Source: Flammula alnicola (taxonomy: Eukaryota > Basidiomycota > Agaricomycetes > Agaricales > Strophariaceae). From it: DNA of 64,000 nt. The notes beneath the pieces were generated by a model. The model saw nothing but the letters and a program-made list of their open reading frames with translations, did not search any database and was not told the DNA's origin. Both the position numbers and the translations under genes were made by a program. The stretch lies in assembly GCA_015499995.1 (NCBI GenBank), contig JADNRV010000089.1, positions 62,001-126,000 of the forward strand, read 5' to 3'. Shown one piece after another: positions 12,501-24,930 of this stretch. Within the stretch, counting starts at the first letter, position 1. Every line of letters starts with the position of its first letter.

Positions 12501-15500
12501 CGAGGACGTCCGAAGGATGGTAGCATTTTGGCGGGAGATGGCTGCTGAAGGAGGCGGTATGAGCGGCATGGCGGTGAAACTTCAGCGGTAAGCTGTCAGG
12601 CCTTTTTTCGATAACTGTCTACTAATGCGACGCAGTGTTGAACAGTTTATGTCCTTGTCTCTCGCAGCCGAGCCTCGTCGAAAAGGCCTCTTCGAGCCGT
12701 ACTTTTGGACTAGGCCAGCACCTTCTCAGGCAACTTCGACGTCTTTAGTGCCGTTGCTTTTCCCTGACCCACTGCCAACCCTAACCCTAGTCGATAGGTC
12801 AAAACTTGTCAGGAGCCGACTGGATAGCGAGACATCTGATTTGCAATATCTGCGTAGTCTCGACGCTCAACTTCAACAGGAGGCGGGTCGGCAGCTTCAA
12901 AGCTTCGATGCGAATCAAGATTTCACTAAACGCCTGATCATGGGTCATGGAGGGACCTTGATCTCGGTATATAATGGAGATCTCCTGCTAGTGGTTCAGA
13001 GCGGAGGATTCGAGTCGGCTCCTAATTCTAGGCCATCGTCGTCTCGAGCCCCTTCTCGTCCTCCCAGCTCGGTTGAAGGGGCAGAGAAGCCACTTGGTCG
13101 AAACCCGTCCATCCGTGTCAAACCTAGTTCATCTCAAGGCTTGGAGCGAAAGACCAGCATGGCGCGCCGCAGTTCATTGCCGTCGGTCTCACACCTTAAC
13201 CGCTCAAATTTCGTAACTGTCGAACCTTCTTCCGATCCTCCACTTCGCGTGGTTGTCCAAGCTGGAACTTTAAACAACTTGGTTAATATCCTTGTGCACG
13301 GACTCGAGAATATATCTGTGTCTGTGGCCGACGATAATGGAGAAATGTCGCTCCGCGAAGGCATGACTCGTGAACTTATGGTGGATCGCGCCGAATTCGC
13401 TCGAGTATGGTGGAACGTGTTTCGCAGTTTTATTACTCCTTTCGTCTTTTTCGAGGTATTTGCACTTGTCTCTATCGCTATCACATCATGCTCAAAATTT
13501 GCTCAGCTATTACGCAAGATCTACATTACTTCACAACCTTCAGGCTCTTCGCCGTCGATATCCGATTATCTCCTGGTGGCAAGCAAACGAAGTGAAGTTC
13601 TCAGCACGGTTACAGAGTGGCTGACGATCGGTGGCGGTGCTCAAGATATTTTGGATGACGCCCAGCTCTACAATGCCGTATGGGCCTTTTTGGACAGTGG
13701 TTCAGATCATCTTGTCTTCAAGGCGACAATGCTCAATGCTCCAGCGGTGCAAAAGACATGGGACGCTTTGTCAGAGGCGATACGCTCGGTCAAATCGACA
13801 TTCTTGTCGCAAACGATGCGACCCACTATTTCTCGCGGACTCCACAATCAACGACCGCAAGCTAATAGGGGGACACGAACACGCAACATCAGCACTCGCG
13901 AACCCCCTGACGTTGACCAAATGGACCCAGAAGGGTTCGTCGACAATTTGGATGGAATGTTTTGCGCGGCGTTCAGCAACGTTACTCAGGAGGTATGTCG
14001 ACAATTTACTTTTTCTCCTAGCTAATGCCTCATGACCAATTCTAGGACCTTTACATCACTGCCGATTTGCTTGAAGTGCAGACGTCAGATCGAACTGGCT
14101 GGTTTTCATCTCGAGACGTTGGCCCCATCGAAGAGTTGGTCGAGATCCAGACCGTCTACTCTCACATCCAGGAGATTGAGCCTTCTTCCCTTATCTCTGA
14201 ATTGACTCAGGATGCGTTGTATCGCCTACTCCCACCCGGTGTGCGTAGTTGCGTCCGAGCATATGGAATCGTCCGCAAGTGGCTCATATCCAAATTGGTC
14301 GCCCCTCGAATCGGCCTTCGGGCGAGACAAGCTCGCATGGAGCTCCTCATTCAAGCGATAGAGGTATCTCGTCTGCGAAATACAGAAACGCCTTCGACTC
14401 CTCAATTAATAGACCAGCCTTGTGTGCGGTCGTTTGTCGAAGCCGTGGTGACTTCTGCTCTCTTGAGTGTGGAGAGTCGCATGCATCATCGTGCATGGCA
14501 GGGTGTTGCTCTCAGTCGAGGCTCGCCGTGTGATTCCCTTTCTTCTCTTTTGCTTCGGCCCTATGTCCAGTCTACCTCTTCCGTGGATTCATTAACGGTA
14601 GACATGGGCTGGCTATTGGAACGTATGCTTGAGATAATCGCAACACCGGATATTATCGAGGCCTCCTCTCAGGAAGGACAAAACCTCGTGAACTTCGACA
14701 AGCGCAGGTGAGTTGGTTCTGATTCCCTCCTTTCGAACGCGATCTAACTTTCTTTTAAAGGCATCTCTGCAATCTGATCAGCAAATCGTCTTGCCTTCCA
14801 TCAGCTCGCAAGAATGCAAATTCGGAGGACTCAAACAGGCGCGGCTTCGAACGTCTGAATAACGTCGAGAAGGAAGCACTTGCGCTGCAATTCGATCATC
14901 GCGGCATAAAGGAAGAGGCCTTTAGAGAGGCATCAACTTCGAGTATGAGCGGAGGATCTTCAACCAAGAAGACTATCCGACCTTTCAGCAAGGTCGTCTC
15001 CATCCAGATCGAGAAGCATCGCAGGGATAAGGTCCTTCGATCCCGGCTTCAGCGGGAAAAGCTGCAGGAGCAATCCAAGAACGAGCGTCGTGATGATCTT
15101 CTCAATAGAGCCATGCGGCCTCGTAAGCCCCCTCTGTCAAACGCTCAAAAGCAGCATCGAAATAAGAAAAGCATGTCTGCCTTCTTAAACTTCATGCGAC
15201 CCATTTCGAGTGCTTTTGTCTCCGACACTCCGCAACCTATTGGACTCAAGAGGACCCCTTCGCAATTGGACTTTTCTTCGTCTGGCAAACCGTCTCACGT
15301 TCTCAGCGTCATGGATGCCCAGGTCGCACAGTTCATTAACAACGAACGCTCATACACATTCCAGCTTGATACAGAAGATGGAGGCCACTACCTTCTACAA
15401 TCCACGAATAAGCGCGAGATGACGAAATGGCTCGAGACCATTTCTCGCGTGACGAAGATGGCGGCGAAACGTCGACTTACGTATCTCGGAAACTCTCCCA

Positions 15501-16592
15501 AACCCCAAATTGCGGACCATATCCACCACCACCCTATTGTTCCTTCTCGCGATCCGAAAGCCGGTAAGCTGGTTCGCTATTTTTTTTTTCATTATCAGAA
15601 TATTGATCAAGGCACATTCAGTCTTTGGCGTCGAGCTTGAATTCCTCCTGCGAAGGGAAGCAGAGAGTGAACATATACCACCTGGAACTGTACCGATCAT
15701 CATCGAACAGTGCTTGGCTGAGATAGAAGCCCGCGGTTTGAACGAAGTCGGTATATGTAAGTTATCCATTTCATCTTTTTCGATTTTATATGCTCAACCT
15801 TGGGGCTAAACTCAGATCGGATTGCTGGTGCTGCAACCGAAATCAATGCTCTCAAGGATGCATATAATCGCGGCGAATACCCAATAAGAGAAACAACTGA
15901 TATCCATGCTATCTGTGATCTCGTGAAGTCCTGGTTCCGTGTCCTTCCTGAACCAGTTTTCCCTCCATCTTCCTATCACGAAGTGATGGAGGCAATGAGT
16001 GAGTTGATTGAAACTTTATCGGCGTGTCTCATGCCGACCGCCTTCTACAGGACAAGAAAATCTAGACGACCGTCTGCTTAGCGTTCGCAACGTCGTCCAA
16101 GCTCTTCCTCAACCAAACTTTAATATTCTTCGACGAGTCTCGGAGCATCTCGACAAGTACGTTGTGGTCAAATGAAAATGGATTACATGTCTAAAATCTT
16201 TTGCAGAGTTACCGATTACGAGGAATACAACCATATGACTGCTGAGGCCCTGGCCATTGTTTTCAGTCCTAATCTTTTGAGAGCTCCTCAAAACGATTTT
16301 GTGATGATTTTGAACAACATGGGGCTCTCGCACAAACTAGTCAAGGCCCTCATCACGCATGTTCGTCGCCAAGTTATCTATATGAATTTCGAATCAGTGC
16401 TGACCTCTGATATAACAGTTCCACATTATCTTCGCTGATGCTGATCCTGAGGGAGAGCCCCACTCTGAAGATGAACTCGATTCGCCTATCCTAGAGGAGG
16501 CCGAAGAAGACGAAACAAACTATGAACTTATGCACGACTCACATGATGACGAACAACCTCTCGAAAACGGAAGTCAATATACCCCTAATTAA
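9536..16592 (+). CDS. RasGEF / PH / RhoGAP multidomain signalling protein
   Basis: Eleven exons: 9536-9825, 9945-12587, 12636-13455, 13507-13992, 14046-14707, 14761-15563, 15622-15756, 15816-15998, 16051-16156, 16207-16360, 16419-16592. Their lengths sum to 2,152 codons with every splice in frame. The N-terminal ~300 residues are Ser/Pro-rich. A first PH-like segment follows (VFHSGFINRLADVP, KGWKPFKLELKGSKLYFYKP). A RasGEF (CDC25-like) module covers the middle (ILLHLDPYLVARSLTLFHRS and, further on, QDALYRLLPPGVRSCV). A second PH-type piece (YTFQLDTEDGGHYLLQSTNK, EMTKWLETI) leads to a RhoGAP domain with GTVPIIIEQCLAEIEARGL and VGIYRIAGA. The Arg in YRIAG is the catalytic arginine finger, and AEALAIVFSPNLLR is the conserved RhoGAP helix. 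The C-terminus is acidic. Such proteins couple Ras activation to Rho/Cdc42 inactivation at membranes in polarised growth. Domain calls are strong; the target GTPases are inferred. Confidence 0.9.
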
Positions 16593-17953
16593 TACCCTCA
16601 GCATTATTTTTTCATCTATTGATAGCAGCGCCCCACGACCTCATCCCGTATACCTAAGCTAGTACCCTACCTTTCTCTATCTTTATAAATTCACCGCAGA
16701 GGTCATGATGTTACATTTTATTCCTGCTCCGTCGGACGATCAATCACCGTAATCATTATTGTTTCTAGGCATGTAATAGTATTCATCTTTAGTCTCCTTC
16801 ACAGACTCCTTAGTGATGATCAATCGATCACTTGATATGGAGTCTGCTACTAGTCGCGCCTATACCATACCGTAGTAAATTTTTGAGGCATTATTTATTC
16901 CCACGAGCATCACGTGCCATCCATCAGTCGCGTCGATTGTCTCTTCGATATCTTCGTATATTCAAAGGTAGAAAGCGATTGGTTATGGGAATTTCTCATA
17001 ATATTGTATCTATATAATTCACTACTAATATCCACAGCCTTTTGAATGCTAATTTGACCCCATTTCAAGTTTCAATTCAAAATAAAAGCACAGACAAGCA
17101 ACATTACAAACCAATCTCTCCAATTTTTAACAAGTCTCCAACTTAGCGCTCAAATACCGTAATGTCATAGAATTTACCCAGAAGATACAATGACATAAAA
17201 AACATCACAAGCAACCTCAATAAACCCACAAATTTTCTCTTTACCTCTTGTTCAGCTGATAATCTGTGATAAGTAGTTTGACAGTGATGGAGAGATGTCC
17301 ATCTATAAAAACATATCAGTCCACAAACTAGTAGATTAAGACCGATTTATGAACCTGACAGATGAAGTTTGCATCCAAAGATCTGATTGGTAGTCATTTT
17401 AGGCAGTTTTTTTTGGAGATTTTGGATGATTCGTGGGGTAATTTGCAGATAAATATGACAGGAATAGCACGATTCGCATTCACCCCATGGGTTTACCCTG
17501 TTTTCCTTTACTTGAGGCCTCAACAGACCAGGTAAACACGTCCATTTCTATGGTCCTGGAGGAGTCGCGTAATTAATGGACGCGACGAGGGCGTGGGAAT
17601 GGCACGTGATGTTGATTTTTTTACTACGGTATCATGGGCGCGTCGAATTGCAGACTAATTCATCTTATGTGCACCCAATGTGCAGCGTAAAAGTATGCAC
17701 TTCGTCGGCCTGGGAATTGGACATTTATCTAATCTAATCTCCAGGTCGCCGCTTTTCTGAGAAATCCATCTTTCTTTTGTCCCTTCACCGCAAATGATTG
17801 ATTCTCGGGCCTCGCCGTCGCTATCTCAAGGTCTGACACTTGTGACAGGTATCGCCGCCATGAGCGCTTAATCAGAGTATACTTCTTTCCCCCGCCATCT
17901 ATTTCCCTTTCAACATCTACATCGCTGCCATTTAGTAGCTTATACCAAGCACC
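16593..17953. other. Intergenic, AT-rich, with an imperfect inverted repeat
   Basis: No gene is supported in these 1.36 kb. It holds the 3' flank of the RhoGAP gene, the promoter side of the 17954 gene, and an inverted repeat pair (separate entry). The stretch 17080-17270 is rich in A/C and has no open frame. Confidence 0.5.
16867..17632. repeat. Imperfect inverted repeat pair carrying CACGTG
   Basis: ATACCGTAGTAAA (16867-16879) and CATCACGTGCCAT (16908-16920) recur in the same order on the opposite strand at 17632-17620 and 17611-17599. The second copy has a shorter spacer (about 9 against 28 bases) and shares nearby GTCGCGTC-like bases. The pair brackets about 700 bases of AT-rich sequence. 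It could be the worn ends of a small inserted element, or two facing regulatory sites, since CACGTG is an E-box bound by bHLH factors. Confidence 0.4.
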
Positions 17954-19899
17954 ATGCCAGTTTCGAGCACTTCGAGCGACTATGACCACCATGCGTACCA
18001 AACCAGCAAAAGCCACCAACCCAGAGAGCCCAGCCCCACGAAGGCTCATATGCCAGCACAGGCCAGCGATAATCGATCAAGCCATAGGCAGCCGCAAGCC
18101 GCCCAGGACGACAGAGGGCACACTGATGAGTCTCGATCGAGGACATCGCAAGGCAATCGCGATGCGGAGGAGCGGACTACTATGGCCCCGCATCCACCAG
18201 CGAAAGAGAAAGACACAAGACTTCAGCCGTCTACCAGAGGCGCTGAGGAATCTCGCTTGAAAGAGACGGACGAATCCTCTAGATCGCGTCGAACCTCTTC
18301 GCAAGATGGTTTCGAATACGTTGATGCGAGCGAAATACCTTTTAATGAGAAGGAACAGACCAAGGCCCACAGCAACTCGAGATCAACAAGCAAAAACTAT
18401 GCATTAGCGGTAGCCACAGGAACTGGGAAGCAATCCTCGCAGCCTCTTCCCTCGGAGCAACAGTCCAGCTCGGCCAGCACACATGCACAGCAGGGTGCCA
18501 CTACTGACTTGACCAAGTACCCCCCTCAGTACAATCCTTCCGATCCAACAGCAATGGCCGCCGCCCAAGTTGCAGGTGGGCCCCCGGGCCTTCCTCCTAA
18601 GTCCCATCCCGGACCTGAACATGTTCAACACGGTCAACAAGGAGGGCCGGAAGCGCGGGAGGGTCAGGCGACTTCTTCCTACCTCTCCAGATTTGCCGTT
18701 GGACCTTTTGCTTCCCAGCCTCGCGACAAATGGAAGGAGGAATTCCAAAGGGCCGCCTCCGATGCGCAGCGATTACAAGAAGAGTTGAAGAAGGCCAGAT
18801 CACACATTTACACTCTGAGGCACAACTGCCAGGAGCTTGACAACGAGCGACTGCGTTACAAAGACCACTCTATCACCCTCAAACACGAGCTTGCTAGTGT
18901 CCAGCGGGAATTAGAGGAGTACAAGACGCTGTCGGAGATTCGCGGCAAGGAACTCGTCGGCGCGCAGGTTTTCTTGACCAAAGCGGATTTGCTCTCCATT
19001 TCTGAGCTCGTCCAGAAGGTCAACGCGCTCAACGACGAGAACTTCCAAGCCGCAGCCTCTTTTGGAGACATCTTGGTTCACAGAAACCACGAGTGGCCCA
19101 AGGAGCAATTGGAAGCTTGTTATCGAGGCGCTTGCGAGATACTTGGCGAGCCAATCGCGAAGATCCTCGCAGACAACGCCGATAAACCTGATATCAATCC
19201 GTTGCTGGTGCAAGTCGTGCTGCAAATAACATTGGTTCGATTCTGCGCCTTGGAAATAGAGCGTTGGTATCAGGGTAGCCAGGAGACCAACGATTTCCTG
19301 ACTACCATTTACGGCGAGATACGGCGCACTGGTAATTTTATCGCCCGCTACTCTTTCCCTCCGTTATTGACATTATTTTCTCTTATGCAGAAGAGCAAGC
19401 TGTATCTGGAAGATGGCGAGCAATTACACACTCTCATACGCGGCCATCATCCGACAACTGGAAGTCCGAGTTCATGTCCAAGCTCCGTAGCATTGCGAAG
19501 ATCGCTGCGTGGGATATTGTTAGCACCGAAAAGCGAGAGGCCTACGAACAGAAGCTCGAGCCTATCTTTAAAGCTGTCAAGGACCTGCGCGTCGCGCTCG
19601 GAGAGCAATTTACTTCCGCTGACATAGAAATCTCCATCGTTTTCGCAAAGACCCGATTTCATCCTGAATGGATGGAGGATGCATATGGCGATTCCAGGCA
19701 GAATGACGGTAAACAGAAGGAGGAAGTGGTCATTGGAACGACTGGTATCGGCTTGAAGAAGATGGTATCGCGCGGGTCTAGTGACTCCGAGCAGTATCAG
19801 AGTGTCCTTTCACCCAAGATTATTCTCGAGTCGACTCTGCAGGAGGCGCTGGATCCGTCCCCTCAGCCCAGGAAGAGAGCACGCGCAACTCGTGGGTGA
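17954..19899 (+). CDS. Coiled-coil family protein, copy A (uncharacterised)
   Basis: Exons 17954-19331 and 19391-19899 join with a phase-1 intron of 59 bases and give 628 residues. Residues 1-250 are low complexity (Ser, Gln, Pro, Glu). About 255-330 is a coiled coil (QRLQEELKKARSHIYTLRHN, then RELEEYKTLSEIRGKEL). Near 336 comes the family motif GAQVFLTKAD, followed by VQKVNALNDENFQAAASFGD. After the splice the sequence is EEQAVSGRWRAI, then a helical region and the C-terminal SPKIILEST motif. No enzyme motif, signal peptide or membrane segment is seen. Three relatives lie within 14 kb (22.6-24.0, 24.9-27.0 and 30.6-31.9 kb) with the intron in the same place. I know this family only as predicted proteins in mushroom genomes; its function is unknown. 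Confidence 0.8.
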
Positions 19900-20267
19900 T
19901 ATTGGAGACCAGGATGGCTGGGCTTATTCGAGGTTTCGTGGGCTTTAAATTGAATATGTAAAATAGTTTTCGTATCATACCCTGTCTGCCTGCGTACAGA
20001 GAATCAAGGCTGGAGAGGTGGTCACTGGACTTGGAGTTAAGGCCATCTCAACGTCCAAAGCTTTGACTCGATGTCAGTAAAAGATCTCTCCACAATTCGA
20101 CGGAGTAAAAGCATAAAAAATCGCTGCACTTCGGCATAAAGTTTGAGGCATCGGAATTGATCAAACAATGGTATGATTCTAATCCTTGTCTTTATTGCGC
20201 ATTATATCAAAAGTTCGAGAACCATATACAACTCAACTCCGTCTTATGAAGCAGCTTGGCCCCCTCA
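19900..20267. other. Shared 3' region of two convergent genes
   Basis: About 370 bases between the stop codon of coiled-coil copy A on the plus strand and that of the CCT8 gene on the minus strand. It must hold both 3' untranslated regions. No open frame of note. Confidence 0.5.
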
Positions 20268-22327
20268 TCAATCATCCTCATCCCAGTTTCCAGCTTGTTG
20301 CGGCACTTTTGGTCCTCCTGCGGGTTTGCTCATGATAATGCTGTCCACGCTGAGAACCGAGTTGGCTGCCTCGGTGGCCAGGCGGATTGCCCATGACTTG
20401 GCAGCAAGTGAGTCGTAGATCTTATGTTGATCGGCTTGGAGGGTTCCATCTGTCTCCTCCTGAGTATGGAAAAATTGTGAATTAGCATGATACTCGACCA
20501 AAAGATGATAATGAATAATCAGGACGAACCTCGATGTCGACACCCCAAGCCTCGCCACCCTTCTTCTCGTGCTTGGCCCACAGCCGACTGAGGACCTCGT
20601 TACCCTCTGCACCGCCCAATGCGTTCTCCGCCAGAGTTCGTGGGATGACCTCCAGAGAACTAGCGAACTTCTTCACAGCATGCTGCGCGAGGCCCTTCAA
20701 GCCACTGCCATACACCTCTATCCTCTTGGCCAGCTCCAGCTCGGATGCACCGGCTCCAGGCACCAGCCTTGCATCCTTCATCAGGCTCTTGATCACGTTC
20801 ACGCCGTCGTCGATCGCCCGTTCCAGGTCATCGAGGTGGTTGGAGGTCGCGCCCCGCAGCACGATCGTCGCCGTCCGTGTCTTCTCTCCGTGCGATGTGG
20901 GGTCGAAGCCTGGCTCGCCTGGCAGCAGCTGGCGGAGCACCGTGACGCGGTCGCCTCCGATCTCCACAGTCTCGAAGATGTCGACGAAGCCGGCTTCTTC
21001 GGGCGTAGGGGCACCGACGCGGGCGAGAGGGGTGGCGTTGACGACGCGGCACAGTCTGCGCAGCTCGAATTTGGAGAGGACTTTGATGACGGCGATACCG
21101 AATCGGTTGAGGTAGTGCATCGCGAGCTCGCCGATGCTGGATCCGGCGACGATGACCTTGATTCCTGAATCTGCGATCTCCTTCATGATCTGTGCCGAGA
21201 TAATATGAGAGTGTGCTTTATGATTATGAGCTTGATTCCTACCTTTTCCAGCTGCTTCTCTTCCCCGGTCGTAAAGTTCAGCATCTCATCAGCATTCTTG
21301 ATGAGGACAGTCCCTTTGGTTTCCGTTTGCGCGATATCCAAAGCTGTCGTGAAAACAGCAACCTTCGCCCTTGCGACCTTTTTAATGATGCCTGCTAGAG
21401 TTTAGTTCGAAGGAAGGAAAAAAATAGATCGTAAATACTCGCCTTCGGGCTCGCGACCAAATACCATCCCTTGCACGACCTTGCTACCAGCCAGACTTCC
21501 TCCCATGATTTTCACCACGCGGACATTATCGACGTTGAAGTTTTTAGGATTTGAGGGCATGATGGAGAGGGCAGCTTCGGCGACGAGTGCGGCGAGTTTG
21601 TCTTCGTAGCCGTATTGCTTCGAAGCAATCGCTGGCTTCAGTGCAGATGTAAGAGATTCTGATGTTAGTGGAGACGGTAGGCTGAAAGTTGCGAGTTCTG
21701 CAAAATATCAAATATCTGTCATAAAACAGTACGAAGATAGGACAAACTTTCGAGTTCGGCTTGTGCTTTGGCCGAGGCGAGTTCGTATCCCTTGATGACT
21801 TCACTTGGGTGAAGTCCCATGATGAGCAGATTCTCGGCCTTTTTCAGTAGCTCTCCTCCAAGAATGAGAACCATATTGGTCGCATCGCCCATCTGCTCAA
21901 GATTCAAAAACTTTTGGAAAGCTTGACATTATACCACGTACCTCGGCTTCTTGGGCTTGTGATGCCATGACCAGCAGTTTAGCAGCAGGGTGCACTACCT
22001 CGATCTCCCGTATAATCGTCGCAGCATCCGAGGTGACAAATAGTCGACCCAGATGATTGATGAGTAGCTTGTTACGACCTGTTCAAGTTATAAGAGGTTG
22101 TCATAATAAACAAGCACGAAACGACGCGCCGTTTGGTCCAAAACTTGTTCGAACAAGATCAGAAAGCTCATTCACAGCTTGGATGTTTCGCAATACCGCT
22201 TCATCGAGGCCTTGCAGGTGCTATTTTCCTAGATATTAGTACGAGAAATGATAGTATGTTGTATACCGACCTTGTAGCCTTCCTTGAAGAGCTGCAAATT
22301 GTTAGCTTTTGGGACTTTCAAAGACAT
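20268..22327 (-). CDS. CCT8: CCT/TRiC chaperonin theta subunit
   Basis: Start ATG at 22327 (MSLKVPKANNLQLFKEGYK) and stop at 20268 (SIIMSKPAGGPK near the C-terminus, ending GNWDEDD), with several short introns. Group II chaperonin features are clear. The N-terminal part has RNIQAVNELSDLVRTSFGPN and NKLLINHLGRLFVTSDAAT, where an invariant ATP-site Asp precedes AAT. MGDATNMVLILGGELL follows. The intermediate and apical part has IKVIVAGSSIGELAMHYLNR and LSKFELRRLCRVVNATPLAR. The equatorial end has TIVLRGATSNHLDDLERAID, RLVPGAGASELELAKRI and SWAIRLATEAANSVL. The ending IIMSKPAGGPK points to the theta subunit rather than another of the eight. CCT folds actin, tubulin and WD-repeat proteins in the cytosol. 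The last intron lies between VDIE and EETDG. It is a single-copy housekeeping gene sitting inside the coiled-coil gene array. Confidence 0.93.
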
Positions 22328-22621
22328 GGCTTGTAGATGGAGATCAGAGACAGAATTATCGCCGCGTACGCGTTTTGTGGTCAAAATATTCGACACAGCC
22401 ACATCCTCCTGGCTTTTTCTATGACTTCCACCAAACTTCGAGGCCAACCTGTCAGTTTGCCAATACCTCTGCTTAATTGCGACAGGAGAGAGCCTGGGAT
22501 GTCTTCTGGGTCACAGAGTGAAGGTATTTTTTACGGAGAAGGCGAGTAAATAGTAAAATGTGGTATTTTCATGAACTAATATCGAACCATAGAATATATA
22601 ATAGCGTAGCTGCACGTATCA
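22328..22621. promoter_or_regulatory. Upstream region of CCT8
   Basis: About 290 bases between the CCT8 start codon and the stop codon of the minus-strand coiled-coil gene upstream. It must contain the CCT8 promoter, but no clear TATA box was identified. Confidence 0.3.
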
Positions 22622-24048
22622 TCATAACGAGACCTCAGTGTCACCAATAATGCCAGCAATTCCTGAATAAAGAACGACCTTGGGCCTCAAAAGGACTGAT
22701 TCTTTCCAATCTCCCATCGCCCCCGCTATCTTCTCTGCGCGAACGAGGCCCAGATCCGTCGTGCAAAGGATGGTTTCACGCCCACTTCCCACTCCACCAG
22801 CAGACGCGAGTCCCATAGCGTCTTCCATCGTTATAGAATTATATGTGACATCTGGTGCGATGTATAAGGCTTCGAGGTCGCAAGAAGTGATACCTTCGCC
22901 GATCCGTTTGTTCAAACCTTGGGCCAATTTCATCACCACTGCTATTCGAGCAGCGAAACGGTTGGAAATGCGCTCGTGCACCATTTCAGGACTGTCCTTG
23001 AGCCCCGCCGTAGTGAAGATGTTTGCTATTGCGTTCATCATATCAGATGATAGGTCCGGCTCGTGCGCGAGCATTCTTTGCAGATGTGTCCGTGTAAGTT
23101 GTCTCCATCGACCCGATATGGCTTGTTCCTCTATATAACACGTAACGCGGTCAGTTTTTCGATGCGTGCCATATTTTAATTAGGCTTACCTGATTCGCGT
23201 ACCCTTGCATAGATTTCACTCAGCATGTGTTCATCCTCTGGACTCTCGAAGACCCAAGACGACACGATCCAATGCGTATACGCTGCCATGCTAGCCTGCA
23301 CCGCGATCTGAACCAAGATTGGATCTTCGTGGTGTTCCGACGTTTTCAGCAGTTCAGCCATCCTGGGTCCGATGATATCCTCTGTCCTCGCAAACGCCTC
23401 CCTCATCTCATCCGACTCTTGCTCTTTCCCCTCATCATCGATCTTCTTTTCCTCGATGGCCAGTTCTTCGGTCATACTTGCTGCTATCTGCATAATTTCT
23501 CCATTCAAGCCCTCCAGCAACTTGATCACCTCAGCGCCGGACAGTTGATCCGTTTTCGTCAGGAACGCCTGTGCGCCTTTGAGCTCAGACGTTCGGACCT
23601 CGAGCAGCTCAGCTGTTTGTTCGTATTCGACCTTGGCGCGTTGCAATTCCCCCTCGAGCTGTCGCCTTTGTGTGTCGAGAGTTGCCGTTCGATTCGTCAT
23701 AACCCGATTCTCCGCCCTCAAACCATCAAGTTCGCTTTCCGCCACCAGAATGCGACTTCGCAAATTCTCTATCTCCTTCTCGTGCGACAATACCACCGTC
23801 GTCTTCTCGTTGACTTCCGCACGGCTCTCCTTCAAGGAGCGCCGCAGTGCCGTCACCTCTTCCTCCAAATTCGTCCGCGCCTCGCTATCTTTGAGCCAGC
23901 CCCGTTCAATGTGTTTCCAGACAGACTTGAGCTTGAAAGCGCCAAAAACGGTGGCAAGCGAGAGGCCCACCACCGCAAGGGACGTGAACATACGTGACGG
24001 AGAGGACGACAAGGACGCAGGAAGTGGTTGGGGGCTCGTGGGCTGCAT
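22622..24048 (-). CDS. Coiled-coil family protein, copy B, with N-terminal membrane segment
   Basis: Exons 24048-23190 and 23130-22622 join in frame across a 59-base phase-1 intron and give 455 residues. Unlike the other copies it has an N-terminal hydrophobic stretch (FTSLAVVGLSLATVFGAFKL, about residues 21-40) that looks like a membrane anchor. A coiled coil runs to about residue 155 (RTNLEEEVTALRRSLKESRA). Then come GAQAFLTKTD and VIKLLEGLNGEIMQIAASM. After the splice comes EEQAISGRWRQL, nearly the same as copy A at the same intron. The C-terminus has LLRPKVVLYSG. The anchor suggests a membrane-attached coiled-coil protein with the domain facing the cytosol, an inference. It is transcribed towards CCT8. 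Confidence 0.8.
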
Positions 24049-24930
24049 AGTTCAGGAGGGACTCTGGGCCCGCATTGTGCAGCCTTTACGCGTCTCGCTG
24101 GCGCTTTTGACTTTCAAACGATGCGAGTGTGCCATGAGGCAGAAACGTGTGAGCCTCCCTTGGTGTTTGGAATTAGGATCAACCCCCCCATCCCTTGGCC
24201 TCGTGATGGACGCCTCTGGGACACGCCGTAGTCGACATCATTAAGCACAACAGACGCGCATTCATATCCACCTACCGCCAACACACGCCTGATCAGGACC
24301 CGCAGTGATGCCGAGTTACAACTGGAAACTGGGTGGGAGCTCTAAGCTTCTCGACTTCATTTCAGCCAAATTTCATCAGCACTCTCAAACGGAACAATTA
24401 ACAGCCCGTTATGTAAACTCTCCCAAAAACATATTATCAGAACGTCAGATAGTTGACACGAAGGTCGGGTCAGCGTGACAGAATGGGAAGAACTGCGATA
24501 ATCTTTCTTATCAGTCAGTGGTCAGTGGCGCCATCGTCTCGCACATGACTTGCAATTTGGGTACTATTTGTCCCAAAGCAGGTGCATGGCGTTTGCGTTG
24601 CGTCCAGCAAGTCTCTATCATTCCGTAGCTTTTCAGCAAAAATGCGGATCTCATTACCCGGGGTGCGCCTTGTTGGACGTCTTCGGCTATCGTCCTATCA
24701 CTGGCATCGTGCTCAGGAAATTTCCGGATTTGGCTTTCGTCATCGCATAGCGGTTTATCCTGAAGATGCCCATGCCGTGTTAACTGTAATAACTCATGTC
24801 AAACTTTCTGATTCTCGTCGCGGAGAACGAAGGCTATTCCGATGAAATTCGAAATCATGACCATCCTTAGTTCGATTTTAAGGTGAGATAATAGATGCAT
24901 TTAAATTTTTAAAAAGGGTCTAAGGAGCGT
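24049..24930. other. Intergenic, no gene seen
   Basis: About 880 bases between coiled-coil copies B and C, both on the minus strand. Two overlapping plus-strand frames near 24550-24845 do not look like protein. It contains the promoter of copy B and the 3' end of copy C. Confidence 0.5.

Noticed and set aside
20569..21168. Long plus-strand open frame of about 199 codons
   Set aside because: It lies opposite well-conserved CCT8 exons. It is a shadow of the high-GC coding strand.
23227..23997. Plus-strand open frame of 256 codons
   Set aside because: Antisense to copy B for the same reason.
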